64,000 nt of DNA. Origin: Curtobacterium sp. MCSS17_007. GTDB taxonomy: Bacteria > Actinomycetota > Actinomycetes > Actinomycetales > Microbacteriaceae. The DNA is taken from NCBI RefSeq assembly GCF_003234175.2, contig NZ_CP126257.1:2790001-2854000 (forward strand), in the 5' to 3' direction. Below the pieces are notes generated by a model. That model worked only from the letters and a program-made list of their open reading frames with translations, was not told the DNA's origin and searched no databases. A program made the translations under genes and the position numbers. Every line of letters starts with the position of its first letter. The first letter of the stretch is position 1. Below, in pieces: positions 16,858 to 25,139 of the stretch.

Positions 16858-17457
16858 TCAGTGCAGCGCGGCGTCCGGCTCGCCGAACCGGCACCCCGTG
16901 AAGGTCACGGTCAGCCCGGCCCGTGTCGGTGCCGCACAGAACAGCCCGGCCGACACGACGGCATCGGCATCGAGGTGGGCGACCCGTACGAGCCGAGCGT
17001 CCTCGCCCTGTGCCCACGCTCGGACGGTCACGGCAGCACCGCTGCGGCTGGCCCGGACCGTCACCTCGCGTCCCGTCCACGAGGCCACCGGCGCGACCGA
17101 CCAGTCCGACGTCCCGTGCGTCACGACGGCGCCGACCTGGGGTGTTCCGTCCGCGTACTCGACCCCGGCCTTGATCCACTCCTGCTCGTCCACCCGGAGG
17201 AACACCCCGGCCTGGTCGAACTGCTCGGTGAAGTCGAGCACGAAGGAGACCTCGACCGAGAACGCCCTGTCGGTGGGGCGGAGGAGCGCGTGCTCCGAGT
17301 CGTGCACGAACCCGTACGAGGTCGTCCGCCAAGCGTCGCTGCCCTCCTCCGCGGTCACGAGCAGGGCGGCTCGGTCGACGACGGGTTCGACGGCGACCGG
17401 CTCGTGCGTCCAGGTCCCGTCCCGCAGCAGGGCGCCGAGCCCGCTGTCGGCCGTCAC
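16858..17457 (-). CDS. DUF1349 (concanavalin-like) protein
   Basis: A 199-residue single-domain protein of the DUF1349 family, a jelly-roll fold related to lectin-like glucanases. Recognisable stretches are FVLDFTEQFDQAGVFLRVDEQEWIKAGVEY and GTSDWSVAPV. A catalytic role has not been shown for the family; sugar binding is a guess. There is no signal peptide. Its GTG overlaps the Nudix stop by 4 bases (GTGA), so the two are probably translated together. Confidence 0.85.
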   Translation of the reverse strand: MTADSGLGALLRDGTWTHEPVAVEPVVDRAALLVTAEEGSDAWRTTSYGFVHDSEHALLRPTDRAFSVEVSFVLDFTEQFDQAGVFLRVDEQEWIKAGVEYADGTPQVGAVVTHGTSDWSVAPVASWTGREVTVRASRSGAAVTVRAWAQGEDARLVRVAHLDADAVVSAGLFCAAPTRAGLTVTFTGCRFGEPDAALH

Positions 17458-18098
17458 GCCCTCGCGTCCCGCTCGATACCGCTCCGCTCGGTCGCGCTCC
17501 GCTCGGTCACGTCTCGCTCGGTCACGCCTCGCTCGATCGCGTCGACCGCGAGCGTCGCCACGATGAGCGCCGAGTTGTGCAGACGACCCGCGAGGATGCC
17601 CTCGACGAGGTCGGCGCGCGGCACCCAACGCGTCACGATGTCGGCTTCCTCGGCCTCGCGCTCGAACGCCGACGCGGTCGCACGGACGCCTCGGGCGCGG
17701 TAGACCTGGATGAACTCGTCGCTGCCGCCGGACGAGGTGTTGTACCGGACGAGGGGCTCCCAGTGGTCCGCCTCGAGGTCGGCCTCTTCCCCGAGCTCCC
17801 GCTGCGCGGCGGTCAGGTGGTCCTCACCCTCGTGGTCGAGGAGCCCCGCCGGCAGCTCCCAGTCGCGCAGCTGCACCGGGTGACGGTACTGCTGGATGAC
17901 GAGCACGCGGCCCTCGTCGTCCTCGGCGAAGACGGCGACGGCGCCGGTGTGGTCGATGTACTCGCGGACCATGTCGTGCCCGTCGTAGTCGACGTGGTCA
18001 CGGCGGACGTCCCACACCGCTCCCTCGTACACGACGGTGGACTCGGTGACCTCGTACGAGGCGTGTTCGTCGGCGATGGGTGCGGCAGCGTCAGTCAC
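17454..18098 (-). CDS. Nudix hydrolase, ADP-ribose pyrophosphatase-like
   Basis: A 214-residue Nudix enzyme that probably splits ADP-ribose or a related nucleoside diphosphate. The Nudix box begins at GLLDHEGED (residue 85) and ends in RELGEEADL (100-108); it has one extra residue in the first loop and Asp in place of the usual Gly near the end, while the metal-binding REL-x-EE is intact. The C-terminus carries a run of five-residue repeats of the TERDV/TERSA type from a 15-base DNA repeat. GTG start at 18098; AGGA lies about 11 bases upstream. It sits between pyrG and xerD, as in related genomes. Confidence 0.88.
   Translation of the reverse strand: MTDAAAPIADEHASYEVTESTVVYEGAVWDVRRDHVDYDGHDMVREYIDHTGAVAVFAEDDEGRVLVIQQYRHPVQLRDWELPAGLLDHEGEDHLTAAQRELGEEADLEADHWEPLVRYNTSSGGSDEFIQVYRARGVRATASAFEREAEEADIVTRWVPRADLVEGILAGRLHNSALIVATLAVDAIERGVTERDVTERSATERSGIERDARA
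17466..17540. repeat. Five 15-bp repeats in the Nudix 3' end
   Basis: Five consecutive 15-base units based on GCTCCGCTCGGTCAC at 17466, 17481, 17496, 17511 and 17526. They stay in frame and encode a hydrophilic repeated tail. Confidence 0.8.
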
Positions 18099-18140
18099 CA
18101 GCCCATCCTGGCACGCAGGCCCGTCAGCCCTCCCCGGGAC

Positions 18141-18242
18141 GGACGGGAGGCGCGGTGCCGGGTGGCACCTGGGCCCACGCCGGCCGGTTCCCGGCACACG
18201 CGCCAGCGCTGCCGGGCCGTGCCCGGTGAGAGCCTCCCGTCC
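18141..18242. repeat. Inverted pair of the GGACGGGAGGC motif
   Basis: GGACGGGAGGC at 18141-18151 and GCCTCCCGTCC at 18232-18242 bracket about 80 bases between the Nudix and pyrG genes. Inner sequence also folds (CCGGGTGGCACC and related stretches). Confidence 0.7.
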
Positions 18243-18297
18243 GCGACAGCGACAGCGCGCGTCACGTGACGGCCAGCCCGACCAGGTCCGTTCCGCG

Positions 18298-18342
18298 AAA
18301 GCGACAGTGTTCCGCCGACGGTTCAGCGCACACTGTCGCTTT
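18298..18342. repeat. 13-bp palindromic element AAAGCGACAGTGT
   Basis: AAAGCGACAGTGT (18298-18310) and its exact inverse (18330-18342) flank 19 bases. The symmetry extends outward: GGTCCG (18286-18291) faces CGGACC (18345-18350), with a 5-base insertion on the left side. It lies 30 bases past the pyrG stop and may terminate pyrG, but its length and AT content look more like a dispersed palindromic unit. Confidence 0.7.
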
Positions 18343-18371
18343 GGCGGACCAGACCGGCTGGTCAGCGCGTG

Positions 18372-20093
18372 TTACGCGACGACCTCCGCCGACTCCTCGG
18401 CCGGGTCGAACAGGCTGGACGCCTCGTGGCGCGCGATCGCCGCGTCCACCAGCCCGGCGAACAGCGGGTGCGCGTTCGTCGGACGCGACCGCAGCTCCGG
18501 GTGCGCCTGCGTGGCGATGTAGAACGGGTGCACGTCGCGCGGCAGCTCGACGTACTCGACGAGGGTGCCGTCGGGCGAGGTGCCCGAGAACACCAGGCCG
18601 GCGTCCGCGATCTGCTGGCGGTAGGCGTTGTTCACCTCGTAGCGGTGACGGTGCCGCTCCGACGCCTCGGATGCACCGTAGAGCTCCGCGGCGAGCGACC
18701 CGTCCGTGAAGTGCGCCGGGTACAGACCGAGGCGCATCGTGCCGCCCATGTCGCCGCCGGCGATGATGTCCACCTGCTCCGCCATGGTCGCGATGACCGG
18801 CGTCGAGGTCTCCGGGTCGAACTCGGTGCTCGACGCGTCGGTCAGGCCGGCCTCGTGGCGGGCGTACTCGATGACCATGCACTGCAGGCCGAGGCACAGG
18901 CCGAGCGTCGGGATGCCCTGCTCGCGGGCGAAACGGAGCGCGCCGAGCTTCCCCTCGATGCCGCGCACGCCGAACCCGCCGGGCACGCAGATGCCGTCGA
19001 CGTCGCCGAGCTGCTTCGCGGCACCCTCGGGCGTCGTGCAGTCGTCGGACACGACCCACTTCAGCGTGACCTTGGCGTTGTGGGCGAACCCGCCGGCGCG
19101 CAGGGCCTCGGTGACGGACAGGTAGGCGTCCGGCAGGTCGATGTACTTGCCGACCAGCGCGATCGTGACGTGCTTCTTCGGCTCGTGCACCGCGTCCAGG
19201 ACCGGGTTCCACGCCGACCAGTCGACGTCGTGCGCGTCGAGCCGGAGCGCGTCGATGATGACCTGGTCGAGGCCCTGGTCGTGCAGCAGCGTCGGGAGGT
19301 CGTAGATCGACGGCACGTCCACCGCGTTCACGACGGCGTCCTCGTCCACGTCGCACATGAGGGCGATCTTGCGCTTGTTCGACTCCGACACGGGGCGGTC
19401 CGACCGGAGCACGAGGGCGTCCGGCTGGATGCCGATCGAGCGGAGCGCAGCGACCGAGTGCTGTGTCGGCTTGGTCTTCTGCTCACCGGAGGCGCTCATG
19501 AACGGCACGAGCGACACGTGCACGAAGAACACGTTGTTGCGACCGAGCTCGTGGCGCACCTGGCGGGCCGACTCGATGAACGGCTGGGACTCGATGTCAC
19601 CGACCGTGCCGCCGACCTCGGTGATGATGACGTCGGGCTGCGGGTCGTTCTCGGCCTGCTCGCGCATCCGACGCTTGATCTCGTCGGTGATGTGCGGGAT
19701 GACCTGGACGGTGTCGCCGAGGTACTCGCCACGACGCTCCTTGGCGATGACGCTCGAGTACACCTGGCCGGTCGTGACGTTCGCGGCCTGCGACAGGTTG
19801 ATGTCGAGGAAGCGCTCGTAGTGACCGATGTCGAGGTCCGTCTCGGCACCGTCGTCGGTCACGAAGACCTCGCCGTGCTGGAACGGGTTCATGGTGCCCG
19901 GGTCCACGTTGAGGTACGGGTCGAGCTTCTGCATGACGACCTTGAGGCCGCGCGCCGTGAGCAGGTTGCCGAGGCTGGCCGCCGTCAGGCCCTTGCCGAG
20001 GGACGAGACGACCCCGCCGGTCACGAAGATCTGCTTCGTGACCTTCGGGGTCGAGGTCGAAGAATTGGTTCCGCCGCTGAGAGTGTCCGCCAC
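18372..20093 (-). CDS. pyrG: CTP synthase
   Basis: A 573-residue CTP synthase, making CTP from UTP, ATP and glutamine. The N-terminal synthetase domain opens with [20 protein letters not shown] (ATP loop); the C-terminal class I glutaminase domain has GLCLGLQCM with the nucleophile Cys, and the His/Glu pair near [12 protein letters not shown]. About 25 extra residues extend the C-terminus compared with E. coli. The GTG at 20093 gives a Ser/Thr-rich leader before the conserved start and follows TACGAT by 8 bases with no clear ribosome-binding site. Confidence 0.96.
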   Translation of the reverse strand: MADTLSGGTNSSTSTPKVTKQIFVTGGVVSSLGKGLTAASLGNLLTARGLKVVMQKLDPYLNVDPGTMNPFQHGEVFVTDDGAETDLDIGHYERFLDINLSQAANVTTGQVYSSVIAKERRGEYLGDTVQVIPHITDEIKRRMREQAENDPQPDVIITEVGGTVGDIESQPFIESARQVRHELGRNNVFFVHVSLVPFMSASGEQKTKPTQHSVAALRSIGIQPDALVLRSDRPVSESNKRKIALMCDVDEDAVVNAVDVPSIYDLPTLLHDQGLDQVIIDALRLDAHDVDWSAWNPVLDAVHEPKKHVTIALVGKYIDLPDAYLSVTEALRAGGFAHNAKVTLKWVVSDDCTTPEGAAKQLGDVDGICVPGGFGVRGIEGKLGALRFAREQGIPTLGLCLGLQCMVIEYARHEAGLTDASSTEFDPETSTPVIATMAEQVDIIAGGDMGGTMRLGLYPAHFTDGSLAAELYGASEASERHRHRYEVNNAYRQQIADAGLVFSGTSPDGTLVEYVELPRDVHPFYIATQAHPELRSRPTNAHPLFAGLVDAAIARHEASSLFDPAEESAEVVA

Positions 20094-20425
20094 GGGGTTC
20101 CATCGTACGTCAGAACTGCCGGGAGGCGCGACCACCGTTCGCCGTGGGCGTTGCGTCCGGCGGGCGGGCGCTCCCAACCGTACGCCCGCGCCTGCCCCGG
20201 ACGCCTCGGCCCGCGCGAGGCGCGCCGGCCGGCGCGAGACGCCGCCGGTTCCGACGGCGTCTCACAGCGCGGGCGGCGTCTCGCGCAGACGCCGGCGTCT
20301 CGCCGGTGGCTCCCGCACGGGTCGGAGGCGGAGTCTCGCGGTGACGCCGGCGTCTGGCGCCGACCCCGAGGCGGGCGCGAGCGGAGGGCCGGGGGTGGCT
20401 CGGGCTTCCCGTCCGGCCTCGTGGC
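20094..20425. other. Spacer with clustered GGCGTCTC palindromes
   Basis: No gene. GAGACGCCG (20236-20244) faces CGGCGTCTC (20255-20263); 20287-20300 is a perfect 14-base palindrome (AGACGCCGGCGTCT); 20343-20354 is a 12-base one (GACGCCGGCGTC). Further GGCGTCTC copies lie between. Part of a GGACGGGA-type motif is present near 20406. The pyrG promoter must lie at the right-hand edge of pyrG, upstream of 20093. Confidence 0.6.
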
Positions 20426-22120
20426 CTAAGCGCGCTGGCCGGCGACGTCGAGGAGTTCGCGGGCGTGCTCCATGCCGCTCGCGCTGTCACCCAGACCGGA
20501 CAACAGGCGGGCCATCTCCTGCAGGCGGTCCTCGCCCTCGAGCCGGCGCACGCTCGACGAGGTCACGGCGCCGCTCGCGTCCTTGACGACGTTGAGGTGG
20601 TTGTTCGCGAACGCCGCGACCTGCGCGAGGTGCGTGACGACGATGACCTGGGTGCGCTCGGCGAGCTTCGCGAGCCGTCGCCCGATCTCGATCGCCGCCG
20701 CGCCGCCGACGCCCGCGTCCACCTCGTCGAAGACGAAGGTCGGGACGGTCGTGCTGCCGGCCATGACGACCTCGATCGCGAGCATCACGCGCGAGAGCTC
20801 GCCGCCGGACGCGCCCTTGCCGATCGGACGCGGGTCGGTGCCGGAGTGCGGCTGCAGCAGGATCGCGACCTGGTCGCGTCCGTGGCGGCGGTACTCGCCG
20901 CCGTCGGTGACCTCGACCACCAGGGTCGCACCGGCCATCGCCAGCGTCCGCAACTCCGCGGTGACACGCTTCGCGAGGTCACCGGCGGCCTTCGTGCGGG
21001 CGGCGGTCAGGGCGGCCGAGGCCTGCTCGAGCGTCCGCTCGTCCTGCTCCACCGCCTGCTGCAGTGCTGCGATGCGGTCGTCGTCGCCGTCGAGCTCCAG
21101 CAGGCGGTCGCTCGCCCGCTGTCCGTAGGCGATGACGTCGTCGACGGTCTCGCCGTACTTCCGGGTCAGGTTCGCGAGGAGCGCCCGGCGCTCGTTGATG
21201 AGCTCGAGGTCGTGCCCGGCGTCGGGCTCGAGCGAGCCGAGGTAGCTGGACAGACCGGCCGACGCGTCCGAGGCCTGGATCCCGAGCTCGGTGAGCTGCT
21301 CGAGCACGGGCTGGAGGGCCGGATCCGAGCCGGCGACACGTTCGACGGCGCGACGGGCCGCCTCGACCAGACCGATCACGTCCGCGACGCCGTCGAGCGA
21401 CTCGCTCGACAGTGCCTCGTGTGCCGTGCCCGCGGCCAGGCGCAGCTCCTCGAGGTTCCCGAGGCGTTCGGCACGCTCGGCGAGCTCGACGTCCTCGCCC
21501 GGCTGCGGGTCGGCGGCCTCGATCTCGTCGGACGCGGCGCGGATGCGCTCCGCCTCGGCGAGGCGGTCGTCACGGTCGCGCACGAGGGTCTCGAGCTCCC
21601 CCGCGTGCGCCTGCCACGTGTCGTACGCGGCGACGTAGGCGTCCAGCGCCCGCCGCACGGCCTTGCCGCCGAAGCCGTCGAGCGCCGCACGCTGGGCCGA
21701 CGCCGACGTCAGGCGGATCTGGTCCGACTGTCCGTGCACGGTCACCAGTTGGTCGGCCAGTTCACCGAGCACCGCGACCGGGGCGCTGCGGCCGCCGACC
21801 GTCGCGCGGCTGCGCCCCTCGGCAGAGACGGTGCGCGTGAGGATGAGTTCGCCGTCCTCGACCGTGCCGCCCGCATCCTCCACGCGCTCGGCGACGGCGG
21901 CGTGCTCCGGCACGTGCCAGCGGCCCTCGACCACGGCGCTCGAGGCACCACGGCGCACGGATCCGGCGTCCGCACGGGCGCCGAGCAACAACCCGAGCGC
22001 CGTGACGATCATGGTCTTGCCCGCACCGGTCTCGCCGGTGACCACCGTGAACCCCGGGCCGAGCTCGAGGGTGGTCTCGCCGATGACGCCCAGGTCGGAG
22101 ATGACGATCTCCTCGATCAT
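20426..22120 (-). CDS. recN: DNA repair protein RecN
   Basis: A 564-residue SMC-like ATPase of recombinational repair. Walker A is GETGAGKT (29-36), the ABC signature is GASGGELSRVMLA, and Walker B is FVFDEVDAGVGG; a long helical coiled-coil region (about 160-390) separates the nucleotide halves. Full length for the family. Its ATG overlaps the nadK stop by 4 bases (ATGA), the standard actinobacterial tlyA-nadK-recN order. Expected to hold DNA ends at double-strand breaks. Confidence 0.95.
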   Translation of the reverse strand: MIEEIVISDLGVIGETTLELGPGFTVVTGETGAGKTMIVTALGLLLGARADAGSVRRGASSAVVEGRWHVPEHAAVAERVEDAGGTVEDGELILTRTVSAEGRSRATVGGRSAPVAVLGELADQLVTVHGQSDQIRLTSASAQRAALDGFGGKAVRRALDAYVAAYDTWQAHAGELETLVRDRDDRLAEAERIRAASDEIEAADPQPGEDVELAERAERLGNLEELRLAAGTAHEALSSESLDGVADVIGLVEAARRAVERVAGSDPALQPVLEQLTELGIQASDASAGLSSYLGSLEPDAGHDLELINERRALLANLTRKYGETVDDVIAYGQRASDRLLELDGDDDRIAALQQAVEQDERTLEQASAALTAARTKAAGDLAKRVTAELRTLAMAGATLVVEVTDGGEYRRHGRDQVAILLQPHSGTDPRPIGKGASGGELSRVMLAIEVVMAGSTTVPTFVFDEVDAGVGGAAAIEIGRRLAKLAERTQVIVVTHLAQVAAFANNHLNVVKDASGAVTSSSVRRLEGEDRLQEMARLLSGLGDSASGMEHARELLDVAGQRA

Positions 22121-23040
22121 GCGTCGTCCTCGCTCGCCGGGCCTCGCCACCCCGCCACCGGCAGCTGGAACTTGGCGACCAGGCGATCGGCGAACGGCGC
22201 GTCCTTCAGGCGCGCGACCCGGACGGGGTCCGGAGAACGCCGCACCTCGACACGGGCGCCGGGCGGCAGGTCGTGGGTGCGCCGTCCGTCGCACCACAGG
22301 ACCCCGACGCCGCTGGTCCGGCGGAGGACCTCGATCGCGAGCGTGCAGTCCGGCCCGACGACGATCGGACGTGAGAACAGTGCGTGCGCGCTGAGCGGCA
22401 CCATGAGCAGGGCGTCGACGTCCGGCCAGACGATCGGACCGCCGCCGGAGAACGAGTACGCGGTGGACCCCGTCGGGGTGGACACGACGACCCCGTCACA
22501 GCCGAAGGACGACAGCGGACGACCGTCGACCTCGGTGACGACCTCGAGCATGCGCTCACGCGACGCCTTCTCGATCGTCGCCTCGTTGAGCGCCCACGAG
22601 GTGTAGACGACCTCGTGCCCGACGACCACGTCGACCTGGAGCGTCACGCGCTCCTCGACCTTGTAGTCGCCGGTCAGGGCACGCTCGACGGTGGCGCGCA
22701 GACCGTCCCGCTCGCTCTCGGCCAGGAAGCCGACGTGTCCGAGGTTGACCCCGACGATCGGAGCGCCCGTCCCGCGGACGAGTTCCGCGGCGCGGAGGAT
22801 CGTGCCGTCCCCGCCGAGCACGATCACGATCTCGAGCTGGTCGGCCTGCACGTCGACACCGAGGATGTCGACCTGGCCGACCGAGGCCTCGGCCCGCCGG
22901 ACGTCGGCGTACTCGTCGAACGGCATGACCGGGGTGAGCCCGGCGGCGTGCAGGAGGTCGCAGACCTCGACGGCGGCGTCAATGGAGTCCTGTCGCCCCG
23001 TGTGGGAGACGAGCAGGATGTGCCGGTCGTCGGCGCTCAT
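22117..23040 (-). CDS. nadK: NAD kinase
   Basis: A 307-residue ATP-NAD kinase that makes NADP. GGDGT (76-80) is the catalytic motif, NLGHVGFLAE the second conserved segment, and DGVVVSTPTGSTAYSFSGGGPIV the third. The ATG overlaps the tlyA stop by 4 bases. The hydrophilic C-terminal end (WRGPASEDDA) is unremarkable. Confidence 0.95.
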   Translation of the reverse strand: MSADDRHILLVSHTGRQDSIDAAVEVCDLLHAAGLTPVMPFDEYADVRRAEASVGQVDILGVDVQADQLEIVIVLGGDGTILRAAELVRGTGAPIVGVNLGHVGFLAESERDGLRATVERALTGDYKVEERVTLQVDVVVGHEVVYTSWALNEATIEKASRERMLEVVTEVDGRPLSSFGCDGVVVSTPTGSTAYSFSGGGPIVWPDVDALLMVPLSAHALFSRPIVVGPDCTLAIEVLRRTSGVGVLWCDGRRTHDLPPGARVEVRRSPDPVRVARLKDAPFADRLVAKFQLPVAGWRGPASEDDA

Positions 23041-23888
23041 GCAGCCCCTTCGGTGAGTTCGGTGGCCCGACCGATCCACGCTGTCGGGTTCCCCCATTCT
23101 GTCGGATCGCCACCGACACGACGCTGGAAGTGCGCGAGGTACTCGTGGTTGCCGTGCGTCCCGACGATCGGCGACGCCGCGAGCCCGACCGTCCCGAGAC
23201 CGGCGTCCCACGCTGCCCAGAGCACGTTCATGAGCGCGTCGTTCCGCAGGGCCGCGTTCCGCACGATGCCCTCGCGTACCCCGCTCCGGCCGACCTCGAA
23301 CTGTGGCTTGACGAGCAGGACGAACTCGTCGGCGGGCACCGCCTCGGCGAGCACGGGCAGGACGATGCGCAGCGAGATGAAGGAGAGGTCCCCGACCACC
23401 AACGACGTCTCGGCCGCTCGCGGGTCGAGCGACGCGTACTCCTCGGTGGTGAGGTTCCGCGCGTTGCAGCCCTCGACCACGCGGACGCGGTCGTCGACGG
23501 CGAGCACCGGGTCGAGCTGCCCGTGACCGACGTCGAGCGCGACCACGCGCGCGGCGCCGCGGTGCAGCAGCACCTGGGTGAATCCCCCCGTGCTCGCACC
23601 CACGTCGAGCACCACGCGCCCGCTCGGGTCGACGTCGAACACCTCGAGCGCCCGGACGAGCTTCCGCGCCGCCCGGGAGACCCACTCGTCCTCGGTGTCG
23701 ACGACGATCTCCGCGTCGGGTGCGACCGGCGCCGACGGCTTCACGACCGCGGCACCGGCCACCGTGACCCGGCCCGCCTGGACGAGCTTGGCCGCGGCGG
23801 TCCGTGACTTCACGAGCCCCCGCGCGGCGAGCAGGGCGTCGAGCCGGACCGGCGACGAGTCGTCGCTCGTGCGCTCGGCGTCAGGCAC
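23037..23888 (-). CDS. tlyA: TlyA-type 2'-O rRNA methyltransferase
   Basis: A 283-residue protein with an N-terminal S4 RNA-binding domain (RLDALLAARGLVKSRTAAAKLVQAG, about 15-70) and an FtsJ-like methyltransferase domain (VLDVGASTGGFTQ as SAM motif; later KPQFEVGR). TlyA proteins methylate ribose in 16S and 23S rRNA and affect capreomycin sensitivity in mycobacteria. The GTG at 23888 overlaps the stop of the small upstream gene by 8 bases. Haemolysin naming of the family is historical. Confidence 0.92.
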   Translation of the reverse strand: MPDAERTSDDSSPVRLDALLAARGLVKSRTAAAKLVQAGRVTVAGAAVVKPSAPVAPDAEIVVDTEDEWVSRAARKLVRALEVFDVDPSGRVVLDVGASTGGFTQVLLHRGAARVVALDVGHGQLDPVLAVDDRVRVVEGCNARNLTTEEYASLDPRAAETSLVVGDLSFISLRIVLPVLAEAVPADEFVLLVKPQFEVGRSGVREGIVRNAALRNDALMNVLWAAWDAGLGTVGLAASPIVGTHGNHEYLAHFQRRVGGDPTEWGNPTAWIGRATELTEGAA

Positions 23889-24126
23889 GCGCACCGCCGT
23901 CCCCGCGTCCGCTGCCCCACACCTGACCGGCCCCGGCCGCGCGACCGGAGCTGTGCCCCGTGACGGGCCCCTGACCGCTCTCGAGCCGCGCGCGCAGGTC
24001 GTCGTGCAGCGCGGCGAAGGCGTCCGCACGCTCCGGCAGCGGGAGTGCCTCGGCGGCCGCGGTGCGGGCGGCGAAGTCGTCGTCCGTCACCTCGGCGTCG
24101 ACGGTCCCCTGCTGCTCCTCTGGCAC
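23881..24126 (-). CDS. Small conserved hypothetical protein upstream of tlyA
   Basis: An 81-residue acidic, Ala-rich protein with a helical core ALPLPERADAFAALHDDLRARLES and a Gly/Ser/Arg-rich tail. Short proteins of this kind occur between a HAD phosphatase and tlyA in related actinobacteria, and they have no assigned function. The GTG at 24126 follows TAGCCT (24134-24139, minus strand) by 7 bases, so the gene may begin its own, leaderless transcript leading into tlyA-nadK-recN. Confidence 0.65.
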   Translation of the reverse strand: MPEEQQGTVDAEVTDDDFAARTAAAEALPLPERADAFAALHDDLRARLESGQGPVTGHSSGRAAGAGQVWGSGRGDGGARA

Positions 24127-24136
24127 GTCGGTCAGG

Positions 24137-25114
24137 CTACTCGCCGCCGTACAGCTTCGGGTCCACGTCGAGACCGTAGATCGCGAGCCCGGACTCCCAG
24201 ATGAGCGCCGCACCTGCACGGAGCAGGTCGATCGAGGCCCCCTGGTCGAGCACGCGCACGACGTGACCGTGCATCGCGACCGTGGCGTCGCCCACCGTCA
24301 CGTACCGCGTGCCGTCCGCGTCCTGGCGTCGGACCGTCACCGGGTACGGCTCGGACAGGCCCCGCAGGTCCTCGAGCACGAAGGTCGGCCGGGAACGCTG
24401 GTCCGCGGCGAGGACCTGCTTCGCCTGGTCGATGCCGGTCAGCACGAGCACGCTCGGGATGCCGGCATCGTTCGCGCCCTTGATGTCGGTGTCGAGCCGG
24501 TCACCGATGAACAGCGGGTGCTCGCCGCCGAACCGGGCGATCGCGGCGTCGAAGATCGGCCGTTCGGGCTTGCCCGCGACGACCGGCATCCGACCGACGG
24601 CCTGGTGCACGGCGGACACGAGGGTGCCGTTGCCCGGGGCGATCCCGCGCTCGACGGGGATCGACCAGTCCATGTTCGTGGCGACCCACGGCACGTCCGG
24701 GTCGGCCAGGGCGAACGACGCCTCGGCGAGGTGCGTCCACCCGAGGTCCGGCGAGAAGCCCTGGATCACCGCTGCCGGCGCGTCCTCCGCACTCGTGGTC
24801 ACGGTGAACCCGGCCTCCTCGACGATGCTCGTGAGGCCGAGACCGCCGGTCACGAGGACCGTCGAACCCGCCGGGACGAGGGTCGCGAGCAACCGGACGC
24901 CCGCCTGCGACGAGGTCACGACGTCGTCGGCGGACACCTCGAGGCCGTAGCCCTCGAGGTGTGCCGCGACGTCGGACGGCCGCCGCGATGCGTTGTTGGT
25001 GATGTACCCGACGCGGGCCGTCGAGGACGCGCGCGTCAGGGCCTCGACCGCGTGCGGGATCGCGTTGCGGCCGCGGTAGACGACGCCGTCGAGGTCGGTG
25101 AGGACCACGTCCAC
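24137..25114 (-). CDS. HAD-IIA phosphatase (NagD-like)
   Basis: A 325-residue HAD hydrolase. The catalytic motif is TDLDGVVY (nucleophile Asp7), followed by ITNNASR (motif II), the capping domain, VAGKPE (motif III Lys), and IGDRLDTDIKGANDAG (motif IV). Family members dephosphorylate small phosphometabolites such as nucleotides, glycerol phosphate or pyridoxal phosphate. The start is uncertain: the GTG at 25114 places the motif at the usual position and has GAGGGC upstream; a longer start would overlap the preceding gene. Confidence 0.88.
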   Translation of the reverse strand: MDVVLTDLDGVVYRGRNAIPHAVEALTRASSTARVGYITNNASRRPSDVAAHLEGYGLEVSADDVVTSSQAGVRLLATLVPAGSTVLVTGGLGLTSIVEEAGFTVTTSAEDAPAAVIQGFSPDLGWTHLAEASFALADPDVPWVATNMDWSIPVERGIAPGNGTLVSAVHQAVGRMPVVAGKPERPIFDAAIARFGGEHPLFIGDRLDTDIKGANDAGIPSVLVLTGIDQAKQVLAADQRSRPTFVLEDLRGLSEPYPVTVRRQDADGTRYVTVGDATVAMHGHVVRVLDQGASIDLLRAGAALIWESGLAIYGLDVDPKLYGGE

Positions 25115-25139
25115 ACCGTCCGTCGGCGCCCTCGGGACG

